Both the position numbers and the translations under genes were made by a program. Positions 1 through 7,851 of a stretch of 41,460 nucleotides of DNA are shown piece by piece. The stretch lies in NCBI GenBank assembly GCA_021200995.1, contig JAJQFS010000008.1, positions 1-41,460 of the forward strand, read 5' to 3'. Under the pieces are notes generated by a model that was given only the letters and a program-made list of their open reading frames with translations, made no database searches and was not told the DNA's origin. This DNA is from Lachnospiraceae bacterium. GTDB lineage: Bacteria > Bacillota > Clostridia > Lachnospirales > Lachnospiraceae. Position 1 is the stretch's first letter; every line of letters starts with the position of its first letter.

Positions 1-53
1 AACTACGCGGGATTCAGCGATTTCGTAAGCTGAACCGTGAATAATTCAGGTTT

Positions 54-785
54 ATGGAAGAAAATCGTATTATTCATAAAGTTCAGGAGATTCAAGGTAT
101 CCTTACAAATGCTTTGACCTGCCTTGGCGGGGAAATGGTGCGCTCGATCGCTGTTGGAGTGACAGAAATCCTGGATCCGATTACGGGAACATTTGTGGGA
201 ATGGCCAATGATATTTCGCTGAAATACAATGATTATAAGCTTATTCTCCTGATAAAAGGACTCTCACGCGGACTTGATATGGAAAAAACGCTGAATGATC
301 TTTATAATTATGTGAATTCCAGCGACTCTAAGGCGACTGCTGTTGCAAATCTTTTCAGAAAAACCATTAACGCAGAATGTCCCAGAGTATGTTTCATATA
401 TGGGCTTATCCTGGCGGATCATACAGCCAATGGCAGTGATTTCACACAGGATGAATTGATTGTTTGCAAGGCGCTGGAAAACGCGACGGAATTTGATCTT
501 GTGAATTTCAAAGAGATTATGGAAAAACATACGAAGCCTGAACGAAATGCAGGCAAGAAAGCTGTTTTATTGTCGGAACAGACGCCGAATTATTCAGAGA
601 TGATCACAACCTGTGACTGGTGCGTTTATAATAGATTATTTGTATCCGAAGTTGGAGAATATGGCAGAGAAGAAGAAACATTAGACTTGACTCCAAATTA
701 TTATGTAAGATATCCGGCTGCTGTGTTGATGGAATATGTAGAAAAAGCAAGTCGTGAGTGGGATTATAGAAGTAGTTTTTGTTGA
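54..785 (+). CDS. Hypothetical protein, accessory island
   Basis: This is a 243-residue protein that I do not recognise. It has no signal peptide or clear membrane segment and reads as a soluble, largely helical protein. The start is the ATG at 54; only a weak ribosome site precedes it. The stop follows a run of five T (776-780). With four T in that run, the frame would continue for about 30 more residues, rich in Lys, Met and Phe, and stop at 871-873, overlapping the next gene. The C-terminus may therefore be frameshifted. It lies 69 bases upstream of a second unknown gene on the same strand, so the two probably form a pair. Function is unknown. Confidence 0.6.
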   Translation: MEENRIIHKVQEIQGILTNALTCLGGEMVRSIAVGVTEILDPITGTFVGMANDISLKYNDYKLILLIKGLSRGLDMEKTLNDLYNYVNSSDSKATAVANLFRKTINAECPRVCFIYGLILADHTANGSDFTQDELIVCKALENATEFDLVNFKEIMEKHTKPERNAGKKAVLLSEQTPNYSEMITTCDWCVYNRLFVSEVGEYGREEETLDLTPNYYVRYPAAVLMEYVEKASREWDYRSSFC

Positions 786-854
786 CCTTGAAAAAGTGCA
801 AGGACATATGAAGAAATTCTGGTTTTTTAAGCAGATGAAGGAGATGAATAAGAA

Positions 855-1250
855 ATGTACCATCATAGATTAGATGTATATCCAGTGCCAAAAGAAAGCA
901 TGCCACGCTATATCAATGAGCCATGGCTGATAGATAAAACACTGAACGAAGGTACTGCAAGAGCGGCGTTGGAGCCGGAAGGTGAGAAAGATAACATCAG
1001 AATATATATCCCCATGGACTTAAACAGGAAATCAATCTTACGAAGGCTCGATGGAGTGATTGCTCATTATGGTGAAGCGAATGAAAAAAACGAATTCGAC
1101 TTCAAAATAGATGTGGATATGGTTTTGTCACAGATGGAAATATATGATCAGGTCTGGTACACAAGACATATGCTATCAAAAGGTGATCATAGCGCAGAAG
1201 CTATCAGCCTAGTCAGAGAGATCGTTGCGAGGCTGGAGGCGGATATATAA
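855..1250 (+). CDS. Hypothetical protein, 131 residues
   Basis: This is a small soluble protein of 131 residues with charged, evenly distributed composition and no visible catalytic motif. The start at 855 follows a good ribosome site (AAGGAG at about 837-842). The N-terminal part is rich in Pro and aromatic residues (YHHRLDVYPVPKE). The middle has an alternating pattern that suggests beta strands (NIRIYIPMDLN), and the C-terminus looks helical. It follows the gene at 54-785 and could be cotranscribed with it. An insertion-sequence relic lies immediately downstream, which fits a mobile, rearranged region. I cannot assign a function. Confidence 0.6.
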   Translation: MYHHRLDVYPVPKESMPRYINEPWLIDKTLNEGTARAALEPEGEKDNIRIYIPMDLNRKSILRRLDGVIAHYGEANEKNEFDFKIDVDMVLSQMEIYDQVWYTRHMLSKGDHSAEAISLVREIVARLEADI

Positions 1251-1303
1251 TCTACTCTTTTAAAATGTCCCTACATTACCCATATTTCTGCCACTTTATT
1301 TGA

Positions 1304-1459
1304 GCCGTTGAAAATGCTGTTGCAAGTGATTTATCGAATGAGTTTGTAGAAGGCACAAGAAGTAAGCTGAAAATGGTCAAGCGCACGATGTATGGAAGAT
1401 GCAGTAAGGAGCTTTTAGCAGCAAAACTGATGTATCAGCCGAGGCACTGTAACGGATAA
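1304..1459 (+). pseudogene. ISL3-type transposase C-terminal remnant
   Basis: An open frame of 51 codons ending in TAA at 1457-1459 encodes the C-terminal signature of ISL3-type (IS204/IS1001/IS1165) transposases: S-N-E-F-V-E-G-T followed by K-L-K-M-V-K-R-T-M-Y-G-R. The conserved Glu of FVEG matches the last acidic residue of the DDE triad in that family. There is no start codon and nothing recognisable upstream, so only the tail survives. It sits in a 417-base gap (1251-1667) otherwise without genes and marks past insertion-sequence activity in the island. The family call rests on remembered signature residues. Confidence 0.65.
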
Positions 1460-1580
1460 TTGCGGAAGAACCCACAGATAAAGAAAAAGTTGTCTTGATT
1501 GAAATGATATGTGTTTCTTGAATAAAATTTTTTAGAAAAAGAAATACTAAAAATGAATGAGCATAAATATAATTTGTAGT

Positions 1581-1645
1581 TAAGACTTTATTTTGAATAA
1601 AATCTATGCTATATTAGAAAAGCTAAGACTTTACTTTTTTATAAT
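1581..1645 (+). promoter_or_regulatory. Direct repeat and -10 box upstream of the SecB-like cassette
   Basis: The ten-base word TAAGACTTTA occurs at 1581-1590 and again at 1624-1633, a spacing of 43 bases, or about four helical turns. Each copy is followed by an AT-rich stretch. A consensus -10 (TATAAT, 1640-1645) follows the second copy, 22 bases before the gene at 1668; the matching -35 is poor. Repeated sites on the same helical face just ahead of a -10 suggest a binding site for an activator or an autorepressor. That is inference. Confidence 0.35.
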
Positions 1646-1667
1646 ATGTGATAGCTGAAAGAGGGAA

Positions 1668-2111
1668 ATGATAGAAATGCAAGAAGATGAGGCGTTGTAC
1701 CGTAAATTTCCTGCTATTTTAAGAGATAAGTTATTAAACAAAGAAATTGAACTTCCAGAAACAACGAAGTTTCACTATGATAAATTATATACATATAGAG
1801 CGGTGGAACGAAATGCTGATGATAACAGACAAGTAACAATGGAGGATTTCAGGTCTTATTTTGAATTACATAAGATACCGAAAATGCCAAGGGGGATGGC
1901 AGTAAATTACGAAAAAGACCCACACTATTATGGGGTTTCCAGTTTTTTGAAAAGGGAGATAGTCGAACAGAAAATGAAATTTCCTAACCCGAAAAAGAAG
2001 ATGGCGGCAGGATATGTTTATCAAGAAGGCGGGCCACAAAATACAAAGGATCAACATGTTTGCTGGTGACTCTATGATGGAGCAGATGTTAGTGGATTTA
2101 AGCTGATTTAG
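1668..2111 (+). pseudogene. Small W-W-tail protein, interrupted by in-frame TGA
   Basis: The uninterrupted frame gives 133 residues and stops at TGA (2067-2069). The same frame continues for 13 more codons (LYDGADVSGFKLI) to TAG at 2109-2111, which overlaps the start of the next gene's ribosome site. The natural product was probably 147 residues ending H-V-C-W-W-L-Y-D-G, with the second Trp codon (TGG) changed to TGA. Upstream it carries a Y-R-A-V motif, a Y-G-V-S-S-F segment and a Lys/Pro-rich stretch (FPNPKKKMAAG). I recall similar W-W-tail proteins as uncharacterised Firmicute proteins but cannot name a domain. It is first in a three-gene operon with a SecB-like protein. A GGG-rich ribosome site precedes the ATG at 1668. 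Loss of 13 residues may or may not inactivate it. Confidence 0.6.
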
Positions 2112-2121
2112 GAGAAGAAAG

Positions 2122-2811
2122 ATGAATAGAGAATTATGTTTCAATATTGAAAATAAGGATTTATATCTGGAACAGATTCTGGTGGATTATATGGATATTC
2201 CTATTTTTTTCTTGTGTAAAGGAGGAAATCAATATTATATAGCATTGTGTACAGATATTGAAGAGTTGAGTTATATCGTGACAAAATTATCATTGCTGGA
2301 TGTATATGATTTATTGCATGGGAAAATTCCTATGAGAAATGCCATTTTGAGGCAGAATGAATACTGGGATATCGTGTCAGGTAATGAGATCTGTATGGAT
2401 GTGGCGACAAAGAAGAGTATTGATACATTGGATACAGCTTTGTTACCAGAGGAAAAAGCTCGTTTTAAAATATTGACAAAGCAAATGCTATTGTTTGTTC
2501 AAGAATTTGATCGTGAGTTTCGTGAGTTTTTTGATACTAAATATTTTTCCGAAAGTGATAAAAAAGCAGATCTGAGTGAAGCTGTTGAAAGTATCTCCCT
2601 GGATTTATTAACTGGAAATATTGACCTGTTTACTGAGTTGCTGGATTATAAATATAGAAGGGCAGAATTCCCTGAAATGTTGCTATATGATGAAAGGATG
2701 AAATCTATAAAAACAGAAACGGTTACTTTTAAAAGTTCTAAGCAATCAAAACAAACCGAAACATTTAAATTGGCCGAACCATTTGTAAATAATATAGCAG
2801 TTGCGGCGTAA
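2122..2811 (+). CDS. Hypothetical protein in SecB-like cassette
   Basis: This is a 229-residue soluble acidic protein. It starts at 2122 after a strong ribosome site (AGGAGAAG) that overlaps the ancestral stop of the upstream gene, showing tight translational linkage. The first 75 residues look like an alpha/beta domain (YMDIPIFFLCKGGNQYYIALC). The rest is mainly helical, ending in a Lys/Ser-rich tail. It resembles what I remember of DUF6575-type proteins, but this is unverified. Its place between a small unknown protein and a SecB-like chaperone suggests that one of these products is a client of the chaperone, as in toxin-antitoxin-chaperone loci. No enzymatic motif is visible. Confidence 0.6.
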   Translation: MNRELCFNIENKDLYLEQILVDYMDIPIFFLCKGGNQYYIALCTDIEELSYIVTKLSLLDVYDLLHGKIPMRNAILRQNEYWDIVSGNEICMDVATKKSIDTLDTALLPEEKARFKILTKQMLLFVQEFDREFREFFDTKYFSESDKKADLSEAVESISLDLLTGNIDLFTELLDYKYRRAEFPEMLLYDERMKSIKTETVTFKSSKQSKQTETFKLAEPFVNNIAVAA

Positions 2812-2822
2812 AAGGTGATAAA

Positions 2823-3224
2823 ATGGGAAATGGCAAAAGTATAGAAAGTGTTTTAAAACTAAATATGATAGCTTTTGACAAAATTGAGTTTGAAAGATCA
2901 GGCTTTATGAATGATAATGAGCTTGAATTGGAAATATTGTCAAATATATCACAAAGACAGGATCCGGAGATTTACAAAGTCACTTTGATACTAAAAGGGA
3001 AAAAACCAGAAGAATATACCCTGGAGATTGGTCTGTCTGGTTATTTTAGTATAGAATCAGATGGTGAGCTGACTGAAGATTTAAAAAATACACTTGTTAC
3101 TAAAAATAGTGTAGCGATATTGATGCCATATTTAAGAAGCGAAGTATCTTTGCTAACTGCACAGCCAGAAGTGGAATGTGTTGTGTTGCCAGCATTTAAT
3201 ATCAATAACATGCTTGATAATTAG
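2823..3224 (+). CDS. SecB-like chaperone
   Basis: This is a 133-residue protein, a normal length for SecB. The C-terminal part has the SecB-type signature: I-L-M-P-Y-L-R-S-E-V, then L-L-T-A-Q-P and V-V-L-P-A-F-N-I-N, matching the PYAR...PPLxLPPxNF pattern of SecB. Classical SecB delivers preproteins to SecA in Proteobacteria. In Gram-positive bacteria, solitary SecB-like proteins are known as partners of toxin-antitoxin systems, such as Rv1957 in Mycobacterium tuberculosis, where the chaperone protects an unstable antitoxin. The gene lies 11 bases after its neighbour, so it is cotranscribed. With no other export gene nearby, the accessory role is more likely. A hairpin at 3375 may end the operon. 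Confidence 0.7.
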   Translation: MGNGKSIESVLKLNMIAFDKIEFERSGFMNDNELELEILSNISQRQDPEIYKVTLILKGKKPEEYTLEIGLSGYFSIESDGELTEDLKNTLVTKNSVAILMPYLRSEVSLLTAQPEVECVVLPAFNINNMLDN

Positions 3225-3374
3225 GTCAGTTAAATTTGGATGTCTCATTTCCTTTCAAAATGTGATAACATTGAAGACTGAATATGTTATGATTTCTCCT
3301 GTGTTTAATTATTTTACTTAAGATAAATTTGTTTAATTGTACCATCATTTAATTTTCGTTACATGTGAGATTCT

Positions 3375-3410
3375 GGGAGACAATATTATAATATTGCCTC
3401 CCGGTTTATT
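3375..3410 (+). terminator. Hairpin after the SecB-like gene
   Basis: GGGAGACAATATT pairs with AATATTGCCTCCC across 3375-3402 with one internal mismatch, followed by a T-rich GGTTTATTT. The T-run is broken, so this may be a weak terminator or a recombination scar. It separates the SecB-like cassette from the decayed ATPase genes. The rest of 3225-3463 shows nothing further. Confidence 0.45.
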
Positions 3411-3463
3411 TGCAGGCACTAAATAAAGTAATGCGTCAGATGTGTAGAAATCGCTCAATGTGA

Positions 3464-3907
3464 GCACGCTGCACGGACCTTTTGAGCAGCCGTGCCGATG
3501 CGTTTGAGCAGGTAAAGATCATATCTATCTTAAATGCACTGATTCAAGCATTTGGGAATGCGTCTATTTGCCTTGTCGTGGACGAACTGGATGCCGGAAT
3601 CTTTGAGTATATGCTCGGAGAGCTTCTGGAGATAATAAAGAAGAGTGCCAAGGGACAGCTTATCTTTACCTCCCATAATTTGCGTGCATTGGAAATGCTG
3701 GATACAGAGAATATTATATTTTCTACCGCGAATCCAGAGAATCGCTACATTCGCATGAAGAATGTGCGTGAAACCAATAATCTGAGAAATATGTATATTC
3801 GCAGCATCACACTTGGCGGCCAGGATGAAGTGATCTATGAAGAGACAGATAGCTTGAAAATTGCGCGAGCATTCCGGAAAGCGGGAAGGAGTGTTCGTGA
3901 CGCGTGA
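3464..3907 (+). pseudogene. AAA ATPase C-terminal remnant
   Basis: The open frame runs from a stop at 3461-3463 to TGA at 3905-3907 and encodes only the C-terminal part of an ABC/SMC-like AAA ATPase. Visible are a conserved SSRAD segment, a Walker B-like strand (ICLVVDELDAG), a helix (FEYMLGELLEII) and an H-loop-like FTSHN. The Walker A region and the start are missing, so the gene is 5'-truncated; a TTG at 3482 could only start a fragment. It overlaps a TOPRIM-like fragment whose start lies inside its end. That ATPase-TOPRIM order resembles two-gene OLD-type defence nucleases. Both genes are damaged, so this system is probably dead. Confidence 0.65.
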
Positions 3908-4207
3908 GAAAAAAGTTGTTGCGGTCATCATGGAAGGACCGAGTGATATGAAGCTGCATTGGGATCTGTTCTTAAAGAATACTATTCGAGTAATGAAGTT
4001 CAGTTCGTAGTTGTGCATGGTGATATAACAACAGATGATTACATATCCGTAGACAATATTATTTCCCGGATTAACGATTTGATTGCTGATGTGAAATCAA
4101 AATACGGATACAAATCAGATGATTTTCAGCAGATCATTCATCTTGTGGATACGGATGGCGTCTTCACAGAAGCTAGTGCAGTGGTTCAGGCAGATGTCGA
4201 TTTTTGA
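3897..4207 (+). pseudogene. TOPRIM-like nuclease fragment, frameshifted
   Basis: Translation can start at the GTG at 3897, six bases after GGAAGGA and overlapping the ATPase end, giving VTREKKVVAVIMEGPSD. The frame then breaks at a doubled AT (GATATGAA, 3945-3951). Removing two bases restores EAALGSVLKEYY, which continues to TGA at 4205-4207. The repaired protein has the TOPRIM motifs: E-G-x-S-D near the start and D-T-D-G in HLVDTDGVF. Only about 100 residues remain, ending just before the next gene's ribosome site, so the 3' end is also lost. TOPRIM domains of this type act as nucleases beside AAA ATPases. This is seen-in-sequence decay. Confidence 0.6.
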
Positions 4208-4239
4208 CCGTTTTTCATCTGCTAAAAGGAGGCGAACTC

Positions 4240-5901
4240 ATGAAAAAGAAAAATTTACCATTAGGTTACGATGATTTCCGTGAACTTCGGGAAGCTGACA
4301 GATATTTTGCAGATAAGACCATGATGATTGAGGAATTCCTCGAATATGGTGATAAAGTTGCCCTGATTACGCGGCCAAGGCGTTTTGGAAAAACCCTGAA
4401 TATGACAATGCTGCGGGAATTCCTGGATATTACAAAAGACAGCCGTGATATTTTCGATGGACTTGCAATTATGGATACGGAGTACGCTGGACAGATCAAT
4501 TCTCAGCCGGTGATTTATTTTACGTTAAAAGACTGCAATGCGCAGACACCCAAGGAACTGGCGGCTGCACTGTGTAATGCGCTGCTGGCAGAATACAGCA
4601 GGTATTACAGCATTGCAAGGGATGTCTCGAAGCAACTGGCAATATTCCCTAAATTTGAAAGTATCTATCATAAGATATATGATGGAACGGCTGCACTCAC
4701 AGAGCTTTCAACGAGCATTTCTTTGCTGGAGCAGGTCGCCTCTGAACTATATCAGAAACCAGTGATTCTACTCTGGGATGAGTATGACACGCCGATTATG
4801 AGCAGTCACCAGTATGGGTATCATGAGAAGATTTCCGCCTTTATCGCCAATTTTTACGGCAGTGCGCTCAAGGGACAGCAGTATCTGGGGAAGGCGCTTC
4901 TGACAGGCATTCAGAGAGTAGCCAAGGAGAGCATCTTTTCAAAGTTGAATAATGTGATTGTTTATACTATACTTGATAAGGAATATGCGGCATATTTTGG
5001 CTTCACCACGCGGGAAGCCAGTCAGATACTGGAATATTACGGCTATACGCTGGATGAAGGCGTCCGGCGGATGTATGACGGCTACCATATTGGAGGCATG
5101 GAAATTTATAATCCCTGGTCGATTTTAAATTACTGCAAAATTGGAGAGCTGCGGCCTTATTGGGTGAATACCTCCAGCAATAGCGTGATCCGCGAGAATT
5201 TAAAGAACGCGGATGAAACTTTTCGACAGGATTTTGAAACACTGGTGCAATACGGTGAGGTTGAGGTGGCTCTTAACCTGGAAACTTCCTATGAGGAACT
5301 GCAGAATAATGCTACACTCTGGGGTCTTTTCATCAATGCGGGATATCTGACCGTCAAAGAAAAGACAGGTTACGAGCTGTACATCATCAGATTCGTAAAT
5401 ATGGAAGTAAAGGACGAGTTTAAAAATATCGTTGCGGAGTCGATCGGATCAGACGGTGGCAACTTTTCCAGAATGGTCAGTGCGCTGGCAAGGTGCGATT
5501 ACGAGAAGTTTTTCGCGAATTACAGGAACATTATTCTAAGTTGTACCAGTTATTATGACTCTGTTCAGAATTCCGGCCAGTATGAGAATCCTTACCATAT
5601 GCTGACGCTTGGCATGATGATCTCACTGGATTCTCTGTATCAGATCAAGAGCAATTATGAGACAGGGGATGGCAGGGCGGATATCCGCATGATATCTAAA
5701 GAACCGGCTAAGCGCGCTCATATAATTATAGAGTTTAAATGCACGGAGGATGTCGAGCTGGGAGCACAGGATGCGTTGGAGCAGATATACGAAAAGCGTT
5801 ATGCAGAAGGCGTGCGCGCTGAGGCGCCGGAAGGAAAGATTTTGTGCCTGGGTATTGCGCATTTCAGGAAAAAATGTGCCATGCGACATGAAATTGTATG
5901 A
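4240..5901 (+). CDS. AAA-ATPase-like/PD-(D/E)XK protein, type 1, copy A
   Basis: This 553-residue protein matches the AAA-ATPase-like family (PF09820) joined to a C-terminal PD-(D/E)XK nuclease-like domain (PF08011, DUF1703). The N-terminal conserved motif YFADKTMM is followed by a P-loop variant (TRPRRFGKT, K51). The Walker B is VILLWDEYD (D180, E181). The nuclease-like end has ADIR (D481) and IIEFK (E498, K500), the D...ExK arrangement. The start at 4240 follows AAAGGAGG, not the upstream in-frame codon at 4204. It is nearly identical to the protein at 9460-11121 except for residues about 104-166. Such proteins are common in multiple copies in gut Firmicutes and Bacteroidetes. Their function is not established to my knowledge. 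Confidence 0.8.
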   Translation: MKKKNLPLGYDDFRELREADRYFADKTMMIEEFLEYGDKVALITRPRRFGKTLNMTMLREFLDITKDSRDIFDGLAIMDTEYAGQINSQPVIYFTLKDCNAQTPKELAAALCNALLAEYSRYYSIARDVSKQLAIFPKFESIYHKIYDGTAALTELSTSISLLEQVASELYQKPVILLWDEYDTPIMSSHQYGYHEKISAFIANFYGSALKGQQYLGKALLTGIQRVAKESIFSKLNNVIVYTILDKEYAAYFGFTTREASQILEYYGYTLDEGVRRMYDGYHIGGMEIYNPWSILNYCKIGELRPYWVNTSSNSVIRENLKNADETFRQDFETLVQYGEVEVALNLETSYEELQNNATLWGLFINAGYLTVKEKTGYELYIIRFVNMEVKDEFKNIVAESIGSDGGNFSRMVSALARCDYEKFFANYRNIILSCTSYYDSVQNSGQYENPYHMLTLGMMISLDSLYQIKSNYETGDGRADIRMISKEPAKRAHIIIEFKCTEDVELGAQDALEQIYEKRYAEGVRAEAPEGKILCLGIAHFRKKCAMRHEIV

Positions 5902-6143
5902 GCTATGTTAAAAGCCAATCGTTTGCATTTCTGCAAAATGATAAATAATAAGGTAGTGTCAAGTAGATTATGAAAAAACCAAGATTAACAAGGACTTCGG
6001 TAGAACCTTGAAAGGTTGGAGAGATATTAAAATTTTTCGGTTATTAAAGATGCTTTTTAACAAACATGCCAATGCTTTTGTGCAACAGTAAATTTATTTG
6101 GGTCAGGCACCATTCATTTACTGATCATCGGAGGTAAAACGAG

Positions 6144-7736
6144 ATGGGATTATATTTGAATCCTGGAAATGTTGGATTTGAGGAAATCAGAAGAGATATC
6201 TACGTTGATAAGACAGGGCTGATTGGCTATATGAACAGCCTGATTGGCAAACCAAAGCCGTTGGTCTGTTTCAGCAGACCGAGGCGGTTTGGAAAGTCTT
6301 TTGATGCCAGTATGTTGTGCGCATATTACGACAGAAGCTGTGATTCTCATGCCTTATTTGATGGGCTGGAGATTTCAGAAACGAAAGAATATGAAGCACA
6401 TTTAAACAAATATAATGTGCTTTCCTTTGACATGACAGGTTTTATTCACATATCCGGTGACAGGAAGGTAAGCCCTGTGGAACGACTGCAGAGCGCTTTA
6501 ATACGGGAACTGCGGGAAACTTATCCAGAATGTATGCGGCCGGAGGAAGATGACCTGGGCAGAGTGCTTTACAACATTGTTTCTGAGCAAAACATTAAGT
6601 TTATTTTTGTGATAGATGAATGGGACGCACTGTTTCGGGAATTTAAGGATGATAAACAGCTCCAGACGGATTATATTTTATTTTTAAGGAATCTTTTTAA
6701 GAACAGAGACCTGACGCCTAAGATTATTGCGGCTGCATATATGACGGGAATTCTGCCAATCAAAAAATATGGAACAGAGTCAGCACTCTCTGATTTCAGA
6801 GAGTTTTCCATGACCGGCCCGGCAAAAATGGCCAGGTATGTTGGTTTTACAGAAGACGAAGTCAAAAAGCTCTGCCTGAATCATGGCATGAATTTTGATG
6901 ATATGAAGTCCTGGTATGATGGTTACTCCTTCCGGCAGGCGCCTCATGTATACAGTCCAAATTCTGTAATCAATGCGATTCAAAATGAGGAAATTCAGAA
7001 TTACTGGACTAAGACTGAAACTTTTGAAAGTTTAAAACAATATATTGACAGAGACTTTGATGGATTAAAAAATGACGTGATTCTGATGCTTGCTGGGCAG
7101 CATGTAAAGGTAGACACCGGTACATTCCAGAATGATATAACGTCATTCAGCAATAAGGATGATATTTTAACACTTCTGATCCATTTGGGATATCTGGCAT
7201 ATGATCAGAGACAAAGTGAGGTATATATTCCGAATAGAGAGGTGTCTGATGCTTTTCAGGCTGCTGTGAAAGGCGGTAAATGGCAGCCGGTTGAACAGGC
7301 GATAAAGCAGTCAGACCGTCTTTTACAGGCGACCATTGATGGAGACTCGAGTGCTGTAGCAGAGACATTGGAGCTTGTTCATGAGGAATGCTCTTCCGTT
7401 TTAACGTATAATGATGAGAATTCTCTTGCATGCTCAATTTATATTGCGTATTATACTGCCAGAAACGATTATATGTTGATAAGAGAGTTCCCAGCCGGCA
7501 AGGGATTTGCTGATTACGTATTTCTCCCGAGAAGAGATGTTGATAAACCGGCTATGATTGTGGAATTAAAGTATGATAGAGGCGCGGACACAGCTATCTG
7601 TCAGATTCATAATAACCGCTATGAAGGGATATTAAGGGATTATGCAGGGGAATTACTTTTGGTCGGTGTCAGTTATTTCAAGGATGCCAGGGGTAAGAAT
7701 GCCAAAAGACATGAATGTGTGATTGAACGCCACTGA
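6144..7736 (+). CDS. AAA-ATPase-like/PD-(D/E)XK protein, type 2, copy B
   Basis: This 530-residue protein is of the same two-domain architecture as the preceding gene but belongs to a distinct subtype that begins MGLYLNPGN. Motifs in order: YVDKTGLI, P-loop variant SRPRRFGKS, Walker B-like FIFVIDEWDALF, a conserved YMTGILPIKKYG block, and the nuclease-like ADYVFLPRR followed by MIVELKYD. The start at 6144 follows CGGAGG at 6131-6136. The 242-base gap before it has a short palindrome (AACCTT-GA-AAGGTT, 6004-6017) and no gene. It is about equally related to copy C along its whole length. Likely an ATP-dependent DNA-acting enzyme; the biological role is unknown. Confidence 0.8.
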   Translation: MGLYLNPGNVGFEEIRRDIYVDKTGLIGYMNSLIGKPKPLVCFSRPRRFGKSFDASMLCAYYDRSCDSHALFDGLEISETKEYEAHLNKYNVLSFDMTGFIHISGDRKVSPVERLQSALIRELRETYPECMRPEEDDLGRVLYNIVSEQNIKFIFVIDEWDALFREFKDDKQLQTDYILFLRNLFKNRDLTPKIIAAAYMTGILPIKKYGTESALSDFREFSMTGPAKMARYVGFTEDEVKKLCLNHGMNFDDMKSWYDGYSFRQAPHVYSPNSVINAIQNEEIQNYWTKTETFESLKQYIDRDFDGLKNDVILMLAGQHVKVDTGTFQNDITSFSNKDDILTLLIHLGYLAYDQRQSEVYIPNREVSDAFQAAVKGGKWQPVEQAIKQSDRLLQATIDGDSSAVAETLELVHEECSSVLTYNDENSLACSIYIAYYTARNDYMLIREFPAGKGFADYVFLPRRDVDKPAMIVELKYDRGADTAICQIHNNRYEGILRDYAGELLLVGVSYFKDARGKNAKRHECVIERH

Positions 7737-7851
7737 TAACTGGAACGGAGATATTCCGGCAAATCTTTTCGGCGGAGGTCTTCATGAAGAAGATGAAGAC
7801 TTTAACCGGCTGCCTGCTGGTGACGATCAGAAATGAAGGAAGGTGACTGAA

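Noticed and set aside
1-33. Possible C-terminus of an upstream gene (NYAGFSDFVS then TGA)
   Set aside because: Ten residues are too few to support a gene; the frame is open to the window edge only by chance or by truncation.
1442-1522. Short frame after the transposase relic (IIAEEPTDKEKVVLIEM)
   Set aside because: It has no start, no ribosome site and no recognised family; it may be another relic but cannot be supported.
5945-6125. Insertion-sequence ends around GGTAGTGTCAAG and GGGTCAGGCACC
   Set aside because: The words resemble transposon termini but do not form matching inverted repeats here, and no transposase sequence lies between them.
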